A stretch of DNA of 64,000 nucleotides from Streptomyces sp. NBC_01478 (lineage in GTDB: Bacteria > Actinomycetota > Actinomycetes > Streptomycetales > Streptomycetaceae). The stretch is taken from the NCBI RefSeq assembly GCF_036227225.1, contig NZ_CP109444.1, positions 11,017,501 to 11,081,500 on the forward strand, given 5' to 3'. Shown here in pieces: positions 15,583 to 24,043 of the stretch (positions within the stretch are counted from its first letter, which is position 1; each line of letters starts with the position of its first letter). A program made the position numbers and the translations under genes. Under the pieces are notes generated by a model. It was given only the letters and a program-made list of their open reading frames with translations. It was not told the origin of the DNA and ran no database searches.

Positions 15583-16860
15583 GTGTTCAAGGAATTTGTC
15601 GTGTCCGGCGATTCGCACATCATCGAGCCGGTCGATCTGTTCAAGACCCGCCTGCCCAAGGAACTCCGCGAGCGCGCCCTCTGGGAAGAGGAGTTCACCC
15701 TCGACGAGCCGATCGTGCCGGGCGGCCACACGGAGTTCAAGAAGCTCCACACCATCGGGTTCGACGGCTGGACCATCTCCAAGTACCGCCAGACCGGCGG
15801 GGAGACCCCGGACGGCGATCCCGACCACATCATCCGGGACATGAACTTCGACGGCGTGGACGCCTCGGTCATGTTCCCCAACCTCTCGCTGTTCGTCCTG
15901 TTCACCGACGACCACGAGCTGTCGATGGCCCACGCGCGCGTGTGGAACGACTACCTCGTCGAGCGGTACCTCCCCTACAAGGACCGGCTGCGCCCCACAG
16001 CCGCGATCCCGATCACGGACGTCCCCGCGGCCGTGGCGGAGATCGAGCGGATCGCGAGGCTGGGACTCGGCGCGATCCTCCTCCCGGAGATCCCGCCGCT
16101 GCCGTACTACGCGCGGGAGTACGACCCGATCTGGGCCGCCGCCCAGGCGCACGGCCTGCCGGTCTTCATCCACGTGGCCACCGGTGGTGTGAAGGTCAAG
16201 GAGCAGATCTCCGGGACGGCACAGACCGTCCGGGGCCTGATGACGTCCATGAACATGGGCAAGGGGAATCTGACCGACGACATGGTGGCGGGCCGGACCA
16301 TGGGCTTCGCGGCCGGCGCCGGTGTGGCGGGTCCGCAGGGCATCATCGCCAGCCTGGTCGGCGGCGGGGTGTGCGAGCGCTTCCCCGACCTGCACTTCAA
16401 CCTGATCGAGTACACCGCCGGCTGGCTGGTCTCCTTCATGGGCTACATGGACAAGGCATGGAAGACGGGCACCGGCCAGGACCCCGACTGGTGGCTGGGC
16501 TTCTGGGACGACAACCGTGCGCCGACCGAACAGCCCTCCATGGGAAGGCTGTTCGCGATCAACGACAAGTGGCCCTACCCGCTCAAGCCCACCGAGTACG
16601 TCCGGCGCCAGATCCACGTGCAGTTCGCGGACGACCCCACGGCGGTCAAGGCCCGCCACATCACCGGTCTGTCGACGGTCATGTGGGGCAATGACTACCC
16701 GCACGCGGAGGGCACCTTCCGCAGCAGCGCCGAGTGCATCGCCGAGAACTTCGAGGGCGTGAACGACGAGGACCGTGCGGCCATCCTGGGCGGCACCCTG
16801 GCCGACGTCGTGCACTTCGACAAGAGCAGGAAACTCGCCCCGGTCACCGAGAGCGCCTGA
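15583..16860 (+). CDS. Amidohydrolase_2 family protein (ACMSD/decarboxylase-like)
   Basis: 425-residue metal-dependent TIM-barrel hydrolase. The N-terminal metal motif is SGDSHIIEP (DxH in place of HxH), with FIHVATGG in the middle and GNDYPHAEG near the C-terminus. The family includes ACMSD- and resorcylate-type decarboxylases and hydrolases of ring-cleavage products. GTG at 15583 follows AGAGAGG; an operator-containing promoter lies 64 bases upstream. A second member of the family is at 45166-46311. Substrate unknown; location argues for the same catabolic pathway. Confidence 0.78.
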   Translation: MFKEFVVSGDSHIIEPVDLFKTRLPKELRERALWEEEFTLDEPIVPGGHTEFKKLHTIGFDGWTISKYRQTGGETPDGDPDHIIRDMNFDGVDASVMFPNLSLFVLFTDDHELSMAHARVWNDYLVERYLPYKDRLRPTAAIPITDVPAAVAEIERIARLGLGAILLPEIPPLPYYAREYDPIWAAAQAHGLPVFIHVATGGVKVKEQISGTAQTVRGLMTSMNMGKGNLTDDMVAGRTMGFAAGAGVAGPQGIIASLVGGGVCERFPDLHFNLIEYTAGWLVSFMGYMDKAWKTGTGQDPDWWLGFWDDNRAPTEQPSMGRLFAINDKWPYPLKPTEYVRRQIHVQFADDPTAVKARHITGLSTVMWGNDYPHAEGTFRSSAECIAENFEGVNDEDRAAILGGTLADVVHFDKSRKLAPVTESA

Positions 16861-16871
16861 CCATCGGAACG

Positions 16872-16893
16872 GCGTTTCAGGGCACTGAAACGC
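16872..16893. terminator. Short hairpin after amidohydrolase
   Basis: GCGTTTCAG-GGCA-CTGAAACGC: perfect 9-base stem with a 4-base loop, 12 bases after the amidohydrolase stop. The first of two hairpins between convergent genes. Confidence 0.6.
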
Positions 16894-16897
16894 GACG

Positions 16898-16935
16898 GCA
16901 GCGGCGGGCGGCCCGAGGGTGCCGCCCGCCGCTGC
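16898..16935. terminator. Strong bidirectional terminator hairpin
   Basis: Perfect 15-base inverted repeat (GCAGCGGCGGGCGGC and its complement) with an 8-base loop, followed by TTCTCTC. Lies just beyond the 3' end of the LLM oxidoreductase gene and after the amidohydrolase. Confidence 0.75.
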
Positions 16936-16940
16936 TTCTC

Positions 16941-17945
16941 TCACGGCGTGGGCACTTCGCCGATCAGGGCGAGCGCGGCCCGGGCGTACGCGGCCCGGCG
17001 CCGATGGCTCACCAGGAAACTCGGCGGTGCGAAATAGCCGACGTCACGAGGCAGCGAACCGGCGCGACGGGCGAGCATGCCCTTCGCGTCGGCCGTCGTC
17101 CCGCACACGGCGATCCCGGTCAGCATCTCGTCGGTGACGGCGGCGGCCATCGCGTCGGTGTCACCGGTGCGGAACGCCTTGCGGAGCTGCGCCACCGGGC
17201 CCTCCCAGCCGTGGTGGGCGACGAACGGGTCGTACGTCTTCACCGTCAGATAGAAGGCGATCATGCGCCGGGCGTCGGCCACGGCGCGTTCGGGAGCGGA
17301 GTCGTCGACCGCCGTGATGACCCAGCCGTGCTCCAGGGGCGGCTCGGTACGGCCCGCGGCGACCGTGCCGCGCTCCACCGACGGTCGTACGACGTCGTTC
17401 CACCAGGAGTGGGTGAACAGCCCGTGCCCGATGACACCGTCGGCGACCCGGCCCGCCGTCGCGGCCATCCGCGTGTTGAACGCGGCGAGCAGGACGGGAA
17501 TGTCGAGCCGGCCGAGCACGGGCGCGCGGACGTCGGCGTCGATCGAGTAGAACTCGCCGTCGTAGTGGACCTTCTCGCCGTTCTCCGCGTGCAGCCAGGC
17601 GCGGACGGCGCCGACGGTCTCCGCGATCCGGTCCACCGCGCGGTCGGCGGGTACGTCGAGCCAGTCGCGGTTGATGCGGAACGCGGCGCTGCCCAGGCCC
17701 AGGAAGAGCCGTCCCGGTGCCTGGGCGTGGAGTTGGCGCAGCGCGGTGGCGTGCGCGTACGGGGTGCGGGCGAAGGCGTAGGCGATGGCGGGCCCCGCGA
17801 GGGCGCGCTCGGAGTTCGCGACGATCTCGGCGAGGGTGAGGTAGGCGTCATGGTCGACGAACTCGCCGGCGCAGAAGGCACCCGCACCGGCCTCCTCGGC
17901 CTCGTGCGCCACCTCACGGCCCGGCCAGGGCATGCCGAATCGCAT
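16941..17945 (-). CDS. LLM-class flavin/F420-dependent oxidoreductase
   Basis: 334 residues, luciferase-like TIM barrel. MRFGMPWPGRE start, GPAIAYAFARTPYAHA, LGLGSAAFRINRDW and a C-terminal VCGTTADAKGMLARRA region are typical of the actinobacterial F420-dependent LLM family. The reaction cannot be read from sequence; relatives reduce or oxidise ketones, alcohols or enoyl groups. Same strand as the enoyl-CoA hydratase upstream, but separated by 63 bases that contain dyad S3, so it may have its own promoter. Confidence 0.78.
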   Translation of the reverse strand: MRFGMPWPGREVAHEAEEAGAGAFCAGEFVDHDAYLTLAEIVANSERALAGPAIAYAFARTPYAHATALRQLHAQAPGRLFLGLGSAAFRINRDWLDVPADRAVDRIAETVGAVRAWLHAENGEKVHYDGEFYSIDADVRAPVLGRLDIPVLLAAFNTRMAATAGRVADGVIGHGLFTHSWWNDVVRPSVERGTVAAGRTEPPLEHGWVITAVDDSAPERAVADARRMIAFYLTVKTYDPFVAHHGWEGPVAQLRKAFRTGDTDAMAAAVTDEMLTGIAVCGTTADAKGMLARRAGSLPRDVGYFAPPSFLVSHRRRAAYARAALALIGEVPTP

Positions 17946-17972
17946 CAGAGCCAGCCCTCCGTAGAAGCTCGT

Positions 17973-17990
17973 AAAAAAGGATACTGTTTT
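17973..17990. promoter_or_regulatory. AGTATACT-family dyad S3
   Basis: AAAAAAGGATACTGTTTT, core AGGATACT at 17978-17985 with AAAA/TTTT flanks. It lies 28 bases upstream of the LLM oxidoreductase start. Confidence 0.6.
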
Positions 17991-18008
17991 AGGGAGGGTA
18001 GGGGAGTG

Positions 18009-18782
18009 TCAGCGGAGTGTCCACCGTCCCCGGGGTACCGCCGAGCGGTCCACCTCCGCCTTTCCGATCGGGTTGCCGATCTGGGTGTACGACAGCCCGG
18101 TGCGCAGGGCCTGCGTGCGGGTCGAGTCCAGGGACTCCCAGATCGCGCGCACCGTGCCCTGGATCGCGGCCGGCGGTTTGGCGGCGATGATGCGCGCGAT
18201 CTCGTCCGCCCGGTCCCAGAGTCGATCGCCCGGCAACACCTCGCTGACCAGGCCGATTTGAAGGGCGCGCGCCGCCGACAGGCGTTCGTCCAGGCCGAGC
18301 AGCGCGATCCGCAGGGTCTCGCCGAGCGGGATGCGACGGGCCAGCCCGATCGGTTCGAGCGCGGCGGTGAGTCCGTAGCTGACATGCGGGTCGAAGAAGG
18401 TCGCGTCGTCCGAACAGATCAGGATGTCGGCCTCGTTGAGCCAGTAGAACGCGCCTCCGGCGGTCATCCCGTGCACCGCGCAGACCAGGGGTTTCCACAC
18501 CTGGTTCAGCTTCGGCGACAGGAACTCCCCGGGGTCGGTCTGCGACCAGACGTTGGGGTGCCGGTCGATCCCTTCCTTCACGTCCATGCCGGTGCTGAAC
18601 GCGCGCTCGCCCGAGCCGCGCAACACCATGACGTGCACGTTGTCGTCGGTCCTGACCCGGTCCCAGATCGCGGAGAAGTCGTCCAGCATCTGCTGGTTGA
18701 AGCTGTTCATGGCCTGCGGTCGGTTCAGCGTGATCGTGGCGACATGGTCGGTCACCTCGAACAGGACGGTCTTGAGATCCAT
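18009..18782 (-). CDS. Enoyl-CoA hydratase/isomerase family protein, atypical active site
   Basis: 257-residue crotonase fold. ITLNRPQAMNSFNQQM opens the fold, then GSGERAFSTGMDVKEG, HGMTAGGAFYWLNEADIL for the oxyanion hole, and FFDPHVSYGLTAALEP. The position that usually carries the catalytic Glu (PEV/PEx) reads PHV, so standard hydration is doubtful; the family also includes isomerases, CoA hydrolases and C-C hydrolases such as steroid ring-D EchA20. ATG at 18782 has CGGAG 8 bases upstream; the longer upstream frame would run over dyad S4. Confidence 0.78.
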   Translation of the reverse strand: MDLKTVLFEVTDHVATITLNRPQAMNSFNQQMLDDFSAIWDRVRTDDNVHVMVLRGSGERAFSTGMDVKEGIDRHPNVWSQTDPGEFLSPKLNQVWKPLVCAVHGMTAGGAFYWLNEADILICSDDATFFDPHVSYGLTAALEPIGLARRIPLGETLRIALLGLDERLSAARALQIGLVSEVLPGDRLWDRADEIARIIAAKPPAAIQGTVRAIWESLDSTRTQALRTGLSYTQIGNPIGKAEVDRSAVPRGRWTLR

Positions 18783-18860
18783 CCGGCGACTCCGTTCGTC
18801 GACTCGGTTCGTCAGCTCGGTCTGTTCACCCGGTTCGTCATCTCGACGTGATCGAGGTAA

Positions 18861-18879
18861 GTAGTATACTTTTTTCTGG
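18861..18879. promoter_or_regulatory. AGTATACT-family dyad S4
   Basis: GTAGTATACTTTTTTCTGG, core AGTATACT at 18863-18870. Between the divergent enoyl-CoA hydratase (start 18782) and the operon that begins at 18926. Confidence 0.6.
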
Positions 18880-18925
18880 TCTTTGAGCGCCCGGAACGGA
18901 AACAAGATCCGCGGAGGAACCTGCG

Positions 18926-19234
18926 ATGAGGCCACGAGTGGGACAGATGCTCGCCAGCACGGTGGACACCACGGCGGTGATCGTCGTCCGCTGCCCCGAC
19001 AGCGAGGTGGACGTCACCTGCGGCGGCGCCCCCATGACCGAGGGCACCGCACCGGGTGCCGGCACCGGCACCGCCGACCCGGACCGGATGGGCGGGTCCC
19101 TGCTCGGCAAGCGCTACGCAGACGAGGACCTCGGCCTCGAACTCCTCTGCACCAAACAGGGACCGGGCACCCTCGCGGTGAACGGCGTCCCCCTGCCGGT
19201 GAAGAGCGCCAAGCCGCTCCCGGCCTCGGACTGA
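18926..19234 (+). CDS. Small conserved-looking protein, possible LvaB-like partner of the kinase
   Basis: 102 residues, soluble, with Cys23, Cys32 and a later ELLCTK cysteine; RCPDSEVDVTCGGAPM and LGLELLCTKQGPGTL are the most distinctive segments. GGAGG precedes the ATG. No domain is recognised directly. It heads an operon with an acyl-CoA ligase (19-base gap) and an APH-family kinase; in Pseudomonas the levulinate operon encodes a small protein LvaB that is needed by kinase LvaA beside ligase LvaE. Functional equivalence is a hypothesis from context and size. Confidence 0.6.
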   Translation: MRPRVGQMLASTVDTTAVIVVRCPDSEVDVTCGGAPMTEGTAPGAGTGTADPDRMGGSLLGKRYADEDLGLELLCTKQGPGTLAVNGVPLPVKSAKPLPASD

Positions 19235-19253
19235 GAAAGCGGGTGGTGCGCCG

Positions 19254-20768
19254 ATGAACGTGTCGATGATCCTGGACATGGCCGCCGAGGGCTTCGGCGA
19301 CCGGGTCGTGATCGGCCGCGCACAGGACGGGCTCACCCCCGTACGACTGCGCGAACTCGCGGCCGGTGGGGCCGAGTTGGTCCACACGGCCGGCGCCGAC
19401 GCGATCGTGTACCTGGCCACGAACGGACCCGCCTTCGCCGTCGCCCAGTTCGCCGCGGCCCACGCCGGGGTCCCGCTCGTGCCGGTCAACTACCGCCTGG
19501 GCGAAGAGCAGTTGGACGCGCTCCTCGCGAACCACCCGCACGCCCTGGCCATCGCCGCCCCCGGCCAGGACGCGGCACCGCGCCGGGCCGGGCTGCAGGT
19601 CCGCAGCCCGGCCGAGTGGCTCACGGAGGCCGCCGCGCACACCGATGCCGCCACCGAACCGGCACCGGCGCCCGACACCCCCGCCGTACTGATCTACACC
19701 AGCGGAACCACCTCGGCTCCGAAAGGTGTGCTCCTGCGCCACCACAACCTGGTGTCGTATGTGCTCGGCACAGTGGAGTTCGCCGCGGCGGACCCCACCG
19801 AAGCCGCGCTGATGAGTGTGCCGCCGTACCACATAGCCGCCGTCTCCAATGTGCTGACGAACCTCTACGCCGGGCGCCGCACCCTCACCCTCGACCAGTT
19901 CACCCCGGAGAGCTGGCTCGGCCTGGTCAGGGAGCAGCGGATCACGCACGCGATGGTCGTGCCGACGATGCTCGCCCGGATCATGGACACGGCAGGACTG
20001 GACCGTTCCGTGCCCTCGATGCGCTCGCTCGCCTACGGCGGTGCCAGGATGCCGGTGCGCGTGATCGAGACGGCGCTGCGCACCTGGCCGGCGGTGGACT
20101 TCGTCAACGCCTATGGCCTGACGGAGACTTCGTCCACCGTCTCGGTGCTGGGCCCGGCCGAGCACCGGGCGGCGATCGCGAGCGACGACCCCGCGATACG
20201 GGCCCGGCTCGGCTCGGCCGGACTGCCGGTACCGGGCATCGAGATCGAGGTCCGTGACGTCACCGGAGAGCCGCTCGGCGCGGGGGAGACCGGGCAGATC
20301 TGGGTGCGCGGCGAACAGGTCTCGGGGGAGTACGCCGGGCAGGGCTCCGCGGTCGACGAGCGCGGCTTCTTCCACACCCGCGACCGGGGCCGCCTCGACG
20401 CCGACGGCTACCTCCACATCGAGGGCAGGGCCGACGACACGATCATCCGCGGCGCGGAGAACATCGCGCCGGCCGAGATAGAGGATGTTCTGCTGCGGCA
20501 CCCGGACGTGCTCGACGCCGTCGTGGTCGGCGTCCCCGACGAGGAGTGGGGCCAGCGCATCGAGGCCGTCGTCGTACGCCGTGACGGGGCGGAGGTCGAC
20601 GCCGGGGCACTGCGCGCGGCCGTACGCGGCACCCTGCGCGGTTCGAAGACCCCGGACCGCATCACGTACTGGACCGAACTCCCGCGCACGGTGACCGGCA
20701 AACTGGTGCGCCGCGACATCGTGGCGGCACTGACCGCACCCGAGCACGGGACGAAGGGGCAGCCATGA
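19254..20768 (+). CDS. AMP-forming acyl-CoA synthetase/ligase
   Basis: 504-residue ANL superfamily enzyme. The P-loop motif is IYTSGTTSAPKGVLLRH near residue 143, then NAYGLTETSSTVS near 283, HTRDRGRLDADGYL near 375, and the C-terminal hinge and Lys region in TGKLVRRDIV. It would activate a carboxylic acid to its CoA ester. The stop overlaps the next start (ATGA at 20765), so it is coupled to the kinase gene. A second, more divergent ligase is at 29622-31118. Confidence 0.87.
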   Translation: MNVSMILDMAAEGFGDRVVIGRAQDGLTPVRLRELAAGGAELVHTAGADAIVYLATNGPAFAVAQFAAAHAGVPLVPVNYRLGEEQLDALLANHPHALAIAAPGQDAAPRRAGLQVRSPAEWLTEAAAHTDAATEPAPAPDTPAVLIYTSGTTSAPKGVLLRHHNLVSYVLGTVEFAAADPTEAALMSVPPYHIAAVSNVLTNLYAGRRTLTLDQFTPESWLGLVREQRITHAMVVPTMLARIMDTAGLDRSVPSMRSLAYGGARMPVRVIETALRTWPAVDFVNAYGLTETSSTVSVLGPAEHRAAIASDDPAIRARLGSAGLPVPGIEIEVRDVTGEPLGAGETGQIWVRGEQVSGEYAGQGSAVDERGFFHTRDRGRLDADGYLHIEGRADDTIIRGAENIAPAEIEDVLLRHPDVLDAVVVGVPDEEWGQRIEAVVVRRDGAEVDAGALRAAVRGTLRGSKTPDRITYWTELPRTVTGKLVRRDIVAALTAPEHGTKGQP

Positions 20769-21796
20769 GCGTCGCCACCAACAGCCCTGCGCTGCTACGG
20801 GAGTTGACCGACCGCACGGCAGCCGTCGTCGGCGGCTGGACGCCCGGCGCCACCGTCGACGGCGTCGAACCCCTCACCGGCGGCACTTCGAGCCTGACGT
20901 ACGTCGCCGCCCTGTCGGGTGTCCCGGCCGGGTACGAACGTGTCGTCCTCAAGGTGGCACCGCCCGGCCTGCCCCCGGTCCGCAACCGGGACGTGCTGCG
21001 CCAGGCACGCCTCATGTCGGCGCTGGCCGGACAGCCGGGTGTACGCGTACCGACGGTGCTGTTCTGCGACGCGGGCGCGCCCCCGGCCGTCCAGCCCTTC
21101 GTGGCCATGGAGTTGGTGCCGGGGGAGTGCGTCGAACCGGTGCTGCTGCCGCGCGGCACACTCGCCGAGGGGGAGGTGCGGAGGCGTGCCCTGGACGCGG
21201 CTCGCATGCTGGCCGCCCTGCATCGGGTGACGCCCGCGCGTACGGCGCTCGCGGCCGAGCCCGTGGTGACGCTCACCGGGGAGATCGACCGGTGGACCCG
21301 GGCGTTCGCCACCGTCTCCGACGATCTGCGCACCGGCCACGAGGTGGTCGCGGAGCGGCTGCGCGCGACCGTGCCCGCCGCGATGACACCGGTGTTCACC
21401 CACGGCGACTACCGGCTCGGCAACACCTTGTGCGCGGACGGCTCGGTCACGGCGATCATCGACTGGGAGATCTGGTCGCTCGGCGATCCCCGTGTCGACA
21501 TGACGTGGCTGACCTTCTTCACCGACGAGGCCCGCCACCCGGCCGCCGTGTCGGACGAGCCCACCGGCATGCCCGGCAAGGCCGAACTGGTCGACGCCTA
21601 CGAGGAGTTGCGCGGCGAACGGCTGCGGGACCTGCCGTGGTTCGAGGCGCTCACCAAGTACAAGGAGTCCGCGGCGACCGCGCTGTTGATCAAACGGGGC
21701 CGTAAATCAGGGCAGTTGAACGCCATGCATCAGCGGATGCTGCCCGCGCTGCCGGTGCTGCTTGACGAGGCGATGGAGCTGCTGGGAACGGCCTGA
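20765..21796 (+). CDS. APH-family phosphotransferase (LvaA / ACAD10-11 kinase-like)
   Basis: 343 residues. Kinase motifs: ATP-site Lys in VVLKVAPP, Brenner-type HGDYRLGN with catalytic Asp215, and IIDWEIWSLGDPRVDMTWL with metal-binding Asp233. This form, rather than drug-resistance APH enzymes, is typical of the kinase domain fused to acyl-CoA dehydrogenase in ACAD10/11 and of LvaA, which phosphorylate the 4-hydroxyl of 4-hydroxyacyl-CoA. The partner ligase is translationally coupled and an ACAD11-like dehydrogenase lies at 24040-25359. The 3' end overlaps the convergent TetR gene by 67 bases. Confidence 0.82.
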   Translation: MSVATNSPALLRELTDRTAAVVGGWTPGATVDGVEPLTGGTSSLTYVAALSGVPAGYERVVLKVAPPGLPPVRNRDVLRQARLMSALAGQPGVRVPTVLFCDAGAPPAVQPFVAMELVPGECVEPVLLPRGTLAEGEVRRRALDAARMLAALHRVTPARTALAAEPVVTLTGEIDRWTRAFATVSDDLRTGHEVVAERLRATVPAAMTPVFTHGDYRLGNTLCADGSVTAIIDWEIWSLGDPRVDMTWLTFFTDEARHPAAVSDEPTGMPGKAELVDAYEELRGERLRDLPWFEALTKYKESAATALLIKRGRKSGQLNAMHQRMLPALPVLLDEAMELLGTA

Positions 21797-22377
21797 AGCT
21801 GGTGGATGCCCAGATCGAGGGCCGCTTCGAGATGGGTGACCGAACCGGTGGACATCATGATCAGGACGCCGCCCTGGATACCGGCCAGCAGGGCGGCCGC
21901 GGCGCGGTCGGCGTCGAGGCCGGCGGGGATCTCGCGCTGGTCCTGCATGGCCCGGATACCGACGGCGATCTTGCCCTGCCACGAGGCGACGAGCTGTCTG
22001 GTGACGGCCTGCGCGCCGGGCGTGGCCGGGGTGAGCTGGGACATGAGCGCGTTGAGCGGGCACTGCTGCCCCTGCCGGCGATAGCGGTCGACGACCGTGT
22101 CCCGCCAGTCGTGCCAGGCCCGCCACGAGGTGAGCGCGCTGAGGTGGGGCTGCTGGTCGGACAGGACGCGGTCCGCCTCGTGCTGGGCCACGGCGAGCAG
22201 GAGCTCCTCCTTGCCGCCGGGGAAGTAGTGGAAGAGCTGGCTCTTGCTGGTGGCCGTACGGGCGCGGATGTCGTCCAGGGTCGTCTCCGTCACGCCGCGT
22301 GCGCGGAGCTCCGACGCGGCTCCTTCGACGATGCGCTGCCTGGTGGCCGCGCCCTTGGGTGTCAGTCGTGGTGCCAT
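21730..22377 (-). CDS. TetR-family regulator
   Basis: 215 residues. HTH at about 10-55: ATRQRIVEGAASELRARG and LDDIRARTATSKSQLFHYFPGGKEEL. The C-terminal domain is of the LmrA/YxaF-like type with QQCPLNALMSQL. ATG at 22377 (MAPRLTPKG) is chosen; upstream in-frame codons would read through the nested dyad at 22390-22425. Divergent from an SDR gene, which together with itself is its likely target. Its 3' end overlaps the kinase gene on the other strand. Confidence 0.8.
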   Translation of the reverse strand: MAPRLTPKGAATRQRIVEGAASELRARGVTETTLDDIRARTATSKSQLFHYFPGGKEELLLAVAQHEADRVLSDQQPHLSALTSWRAWHDWRDTVVDRYRRQGQQCPLNALMSQLTPATPGAQAVTRQLVASWQGKIAVGIRAMQDQREIPAGLDADRAAAALLAGIQGGVLIMMSTGSVTHLEAALDLGIHQLQAVPSSSIASSSSTGSAGSIR

Positions 22378-22389
22378 GCCACCATCCTG

Positions 22390-22425
22390 CCACTTTCTGG
22401 ACTTGCGGGTCCATTTTCTGAGTGG
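22390..22425. promoter_or_regulatory. Nested dyad between TetR and SDR genes
   Basis: Inner inverted repeat TGGAC-TTGCGG-GTCCA (22398-22413) inside outer arms CCACT (22390-22394) and AGTGG (22421-22425). Placed 13 bases before the TetR start and about 65 before the SDR start: likely operator of this TetR. Confidence 0.6.
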
Positions 22426-22490
22426 CAACTTTGCCGTTCCCAGCCGGTCGGATCAGCTTCCGGCGGTCGGATTCGGAGAGGCACAGCATC

Positions 22491-23246
22491 ATGACCAAGC
22501 GACTTGCCGGGCGGAAAGCCCTGGTCACCGGTTCCACCAACGGTATCGGCGTCGCCATCGCGGTGGCCCTGGCCGCCGAGGGAGCGTTCGTCGTCGTCAG
22601 CGGACGTGACGAGCGTCGCGGCGCCGAGGTGGTGGCCCGCATCGAGAAGGACGGCGGTGCGGCGGCCTTCGTGAAGGCGGATCTGTCCGCGGGCGCCGAG
22701 GTGATCGACCGCTTCGCCACCGACGCGCTCACCGCGGCCGGCGGGCGGATCGACGTGCTCGTCAACAACGCGGCGCTGCTGCTCACGCCCACCCCCACCG
22801 CCGAGGTCGCGCAGGAGACCATCGACGAGGCGCTGGCCGTGAGCGTGCGGTCGGTGTTCCTGCTCACCGGCCTGCTGGTGCCGCCCATGGCCGAGCGCGG
22901 CCAGGGTGCCGTGGTCAACCTCGGCTCCATCGCCGGCCTGCGGGGCAGCGCGCACTCTGCGCTCTACAACATGACCAAGGCGGCAGTGCACTCGCTCACC
23001 ACCTCGTGGGCCGCCGAGTACGGGCCGCACGGCGTCCGGGTCAACACCGTCGCTCCCGGCCCCACCTTGACCGAGAAGGTGGTGTCGATGGAGGAGCGAC
23101 TGGACCCGATCATCGCGCGCATGCCCTCCGGCCGTGCCGGCACCCCGGCCGAGGTGGCCTCCGCCGTCGTGTTCCTCGCGAGCGACGAGGCGTCCCAGAT
23201 CCACGGCGCCACCCTCACCGTCGACGGCGGATTCACGGCGGTGTAG
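22491..23246 (+). CDS. SDR family oxidoreductase
   Basis: 251 residues: cofactor loop GSTNGIGVAIAVAL, NNAALL, catalytic region NLGSIAGL with YNMTK as the YxxxK pair, and GVRVNTVAPGPTLTE. GGAGAGG lies about 9 bases before the ATG at 22491. Lies between the divergent TetR and a convergent SDR. In the LvaABCDE comparison an SDR (LvaD) completes the pathway as a 3-hydroxyacyl-CoA dehydrogenase, so this or the next gene could have that role. Confidence 0.8.
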   Translation: MTKRLAGRKALVTGSTNGIGVAIAVALAAEGAFVVVSGRDERRGAEVVARIEKDGGAAAFVKADLSAGAEVIDRFATDALTAAGGRIDVLVNNAALLLTPTPTAEVAQETIDEALAVSVRSVFLLTGLLVPPMAERGQGAVVNLGSIAGLRGSAHSALYNMTKAAVHSLTTSWAAEYGPHGVRVNTVAPGPTLTEKVVSMEERLDPIIARMPSGRAGTPAEVASAVVFLASDEASQIHGATLTVDGGFTAV

Positions 23247-23263
23247 GACCACGCGGTCGACGG

Positions 23264-24043
23264 TCAGTACAGCCCGCCGTCCACCCGGATCAGCGCTCCC
23301 GTCGTATAGCTCGACGCGTCGCTCGCGAGATACAGCGCGGTACTGACGATCTCCTCGGGCTGTCCCGGACGCCCGATGGCACTGCGCGTCGTCTGCCGCT
23401 TCTCCTCGGCCCAGGACTTGGAGATGTCGGTGAGGAACGGCCCGGCCGAGATCGTGTTGACCCGCACCGTCGGGCCGTACTCCAGGGCGAAGACCGTGGT
23501 CAGGGCGTTGAGCGCGGCCTTGGCGCCGGCGTACGGCCCGAAGCGGGGCTGGGGCATCAGCGCGCCGGACGACGAGACGTTGATGATCGAGCCCCCGTCG
23601 CCCGAGTCGGCCATCCGCTGCCCGACCAACGAGGCGAGCCGGAACGGGCCTTTGAAGTTGACGCCGATCACCTTGTCGAACAACTCCTCGCTGGTCTCGG
23701 CCGAGGAGGGGGCGAGCGGTGACATGCCGGCGTTGTTGACGAGGACGTCGACCTTCCCGAACTCCTCGTAGGCGGCGTCGGCGAGCCGGGCCAGGTCGTC
23801 CCAGTGGCCGACGTGCGCGGCGACCGGCAGGGCCCGGCGACCCAGGGCCCGCACTTCGTCCGCCACGGCCTCGCACGCGTCGAGTTTGCGGCTGGCGATC
23901 ACGATGTCGGCGCCCGCGGTGGCGAAGGCGCGCACCATCGCGAGCCCCAGGCCCCGGCTGCCGCCGGTGACGAGCGCGACCTTGCCGGAGAGGTCGAACA
24001 GGTCGGCCGGAGCAAGGGACTTGGTGTCGCGCTCGCCGCTCAT
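23264..24043 (-). CDS. SDR family oxidoreductase (FabG-like)
   Basis: 259 residues: TGGSRGLGLAMVRAFA, VNNAGMSPLAPS, NVSSSGALMPQPRFGPYAGAKAA with the YxxxK pair, and a C-terminal GALIRVDGGLY. The start ATG at 24043 overlaps the stop of the upstream acyl-CoA dehydrogenase (ATGA), so the two are co-translated. It probably oxidises the hydroxyacyl product made in that pathway. The long open frame extending upstream to 25429 is a shadow of the dehydrogenase gene. Confidence 0.82.
   Translation of the reverse strand: MSGERDTKSLAPADLFDLSGKVALVTGGSRGLGLAMVRAFATAGADIVIASRKLDACEAVADEVRALGRRALPVAAHVGHWDDLARLADAAYEEFGKVDVLVNNAGMSPLAPSSAETSEELFDKVIGVNFKGPFRLASLVGQRMADSGDGGSIINVSSSGALMPQPRFGPYAGAKAALNALTTVFALEYGPTVRVNTISAGPFLTDISKSWAEEKRQTTRSAIGRPGQPEEIVSTALYLASDASSYTTGALIRVDGGLY

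Noticed and set aside
20765..21796. Aminoglycoside resistance gene
   Set aside because: The HGDYRLGN/DWEIWSLGD pattern and coupling to an acyl-CoA ligase fit ACAD10/11-LvaA-type kinases better than drug-modifying enzymes.
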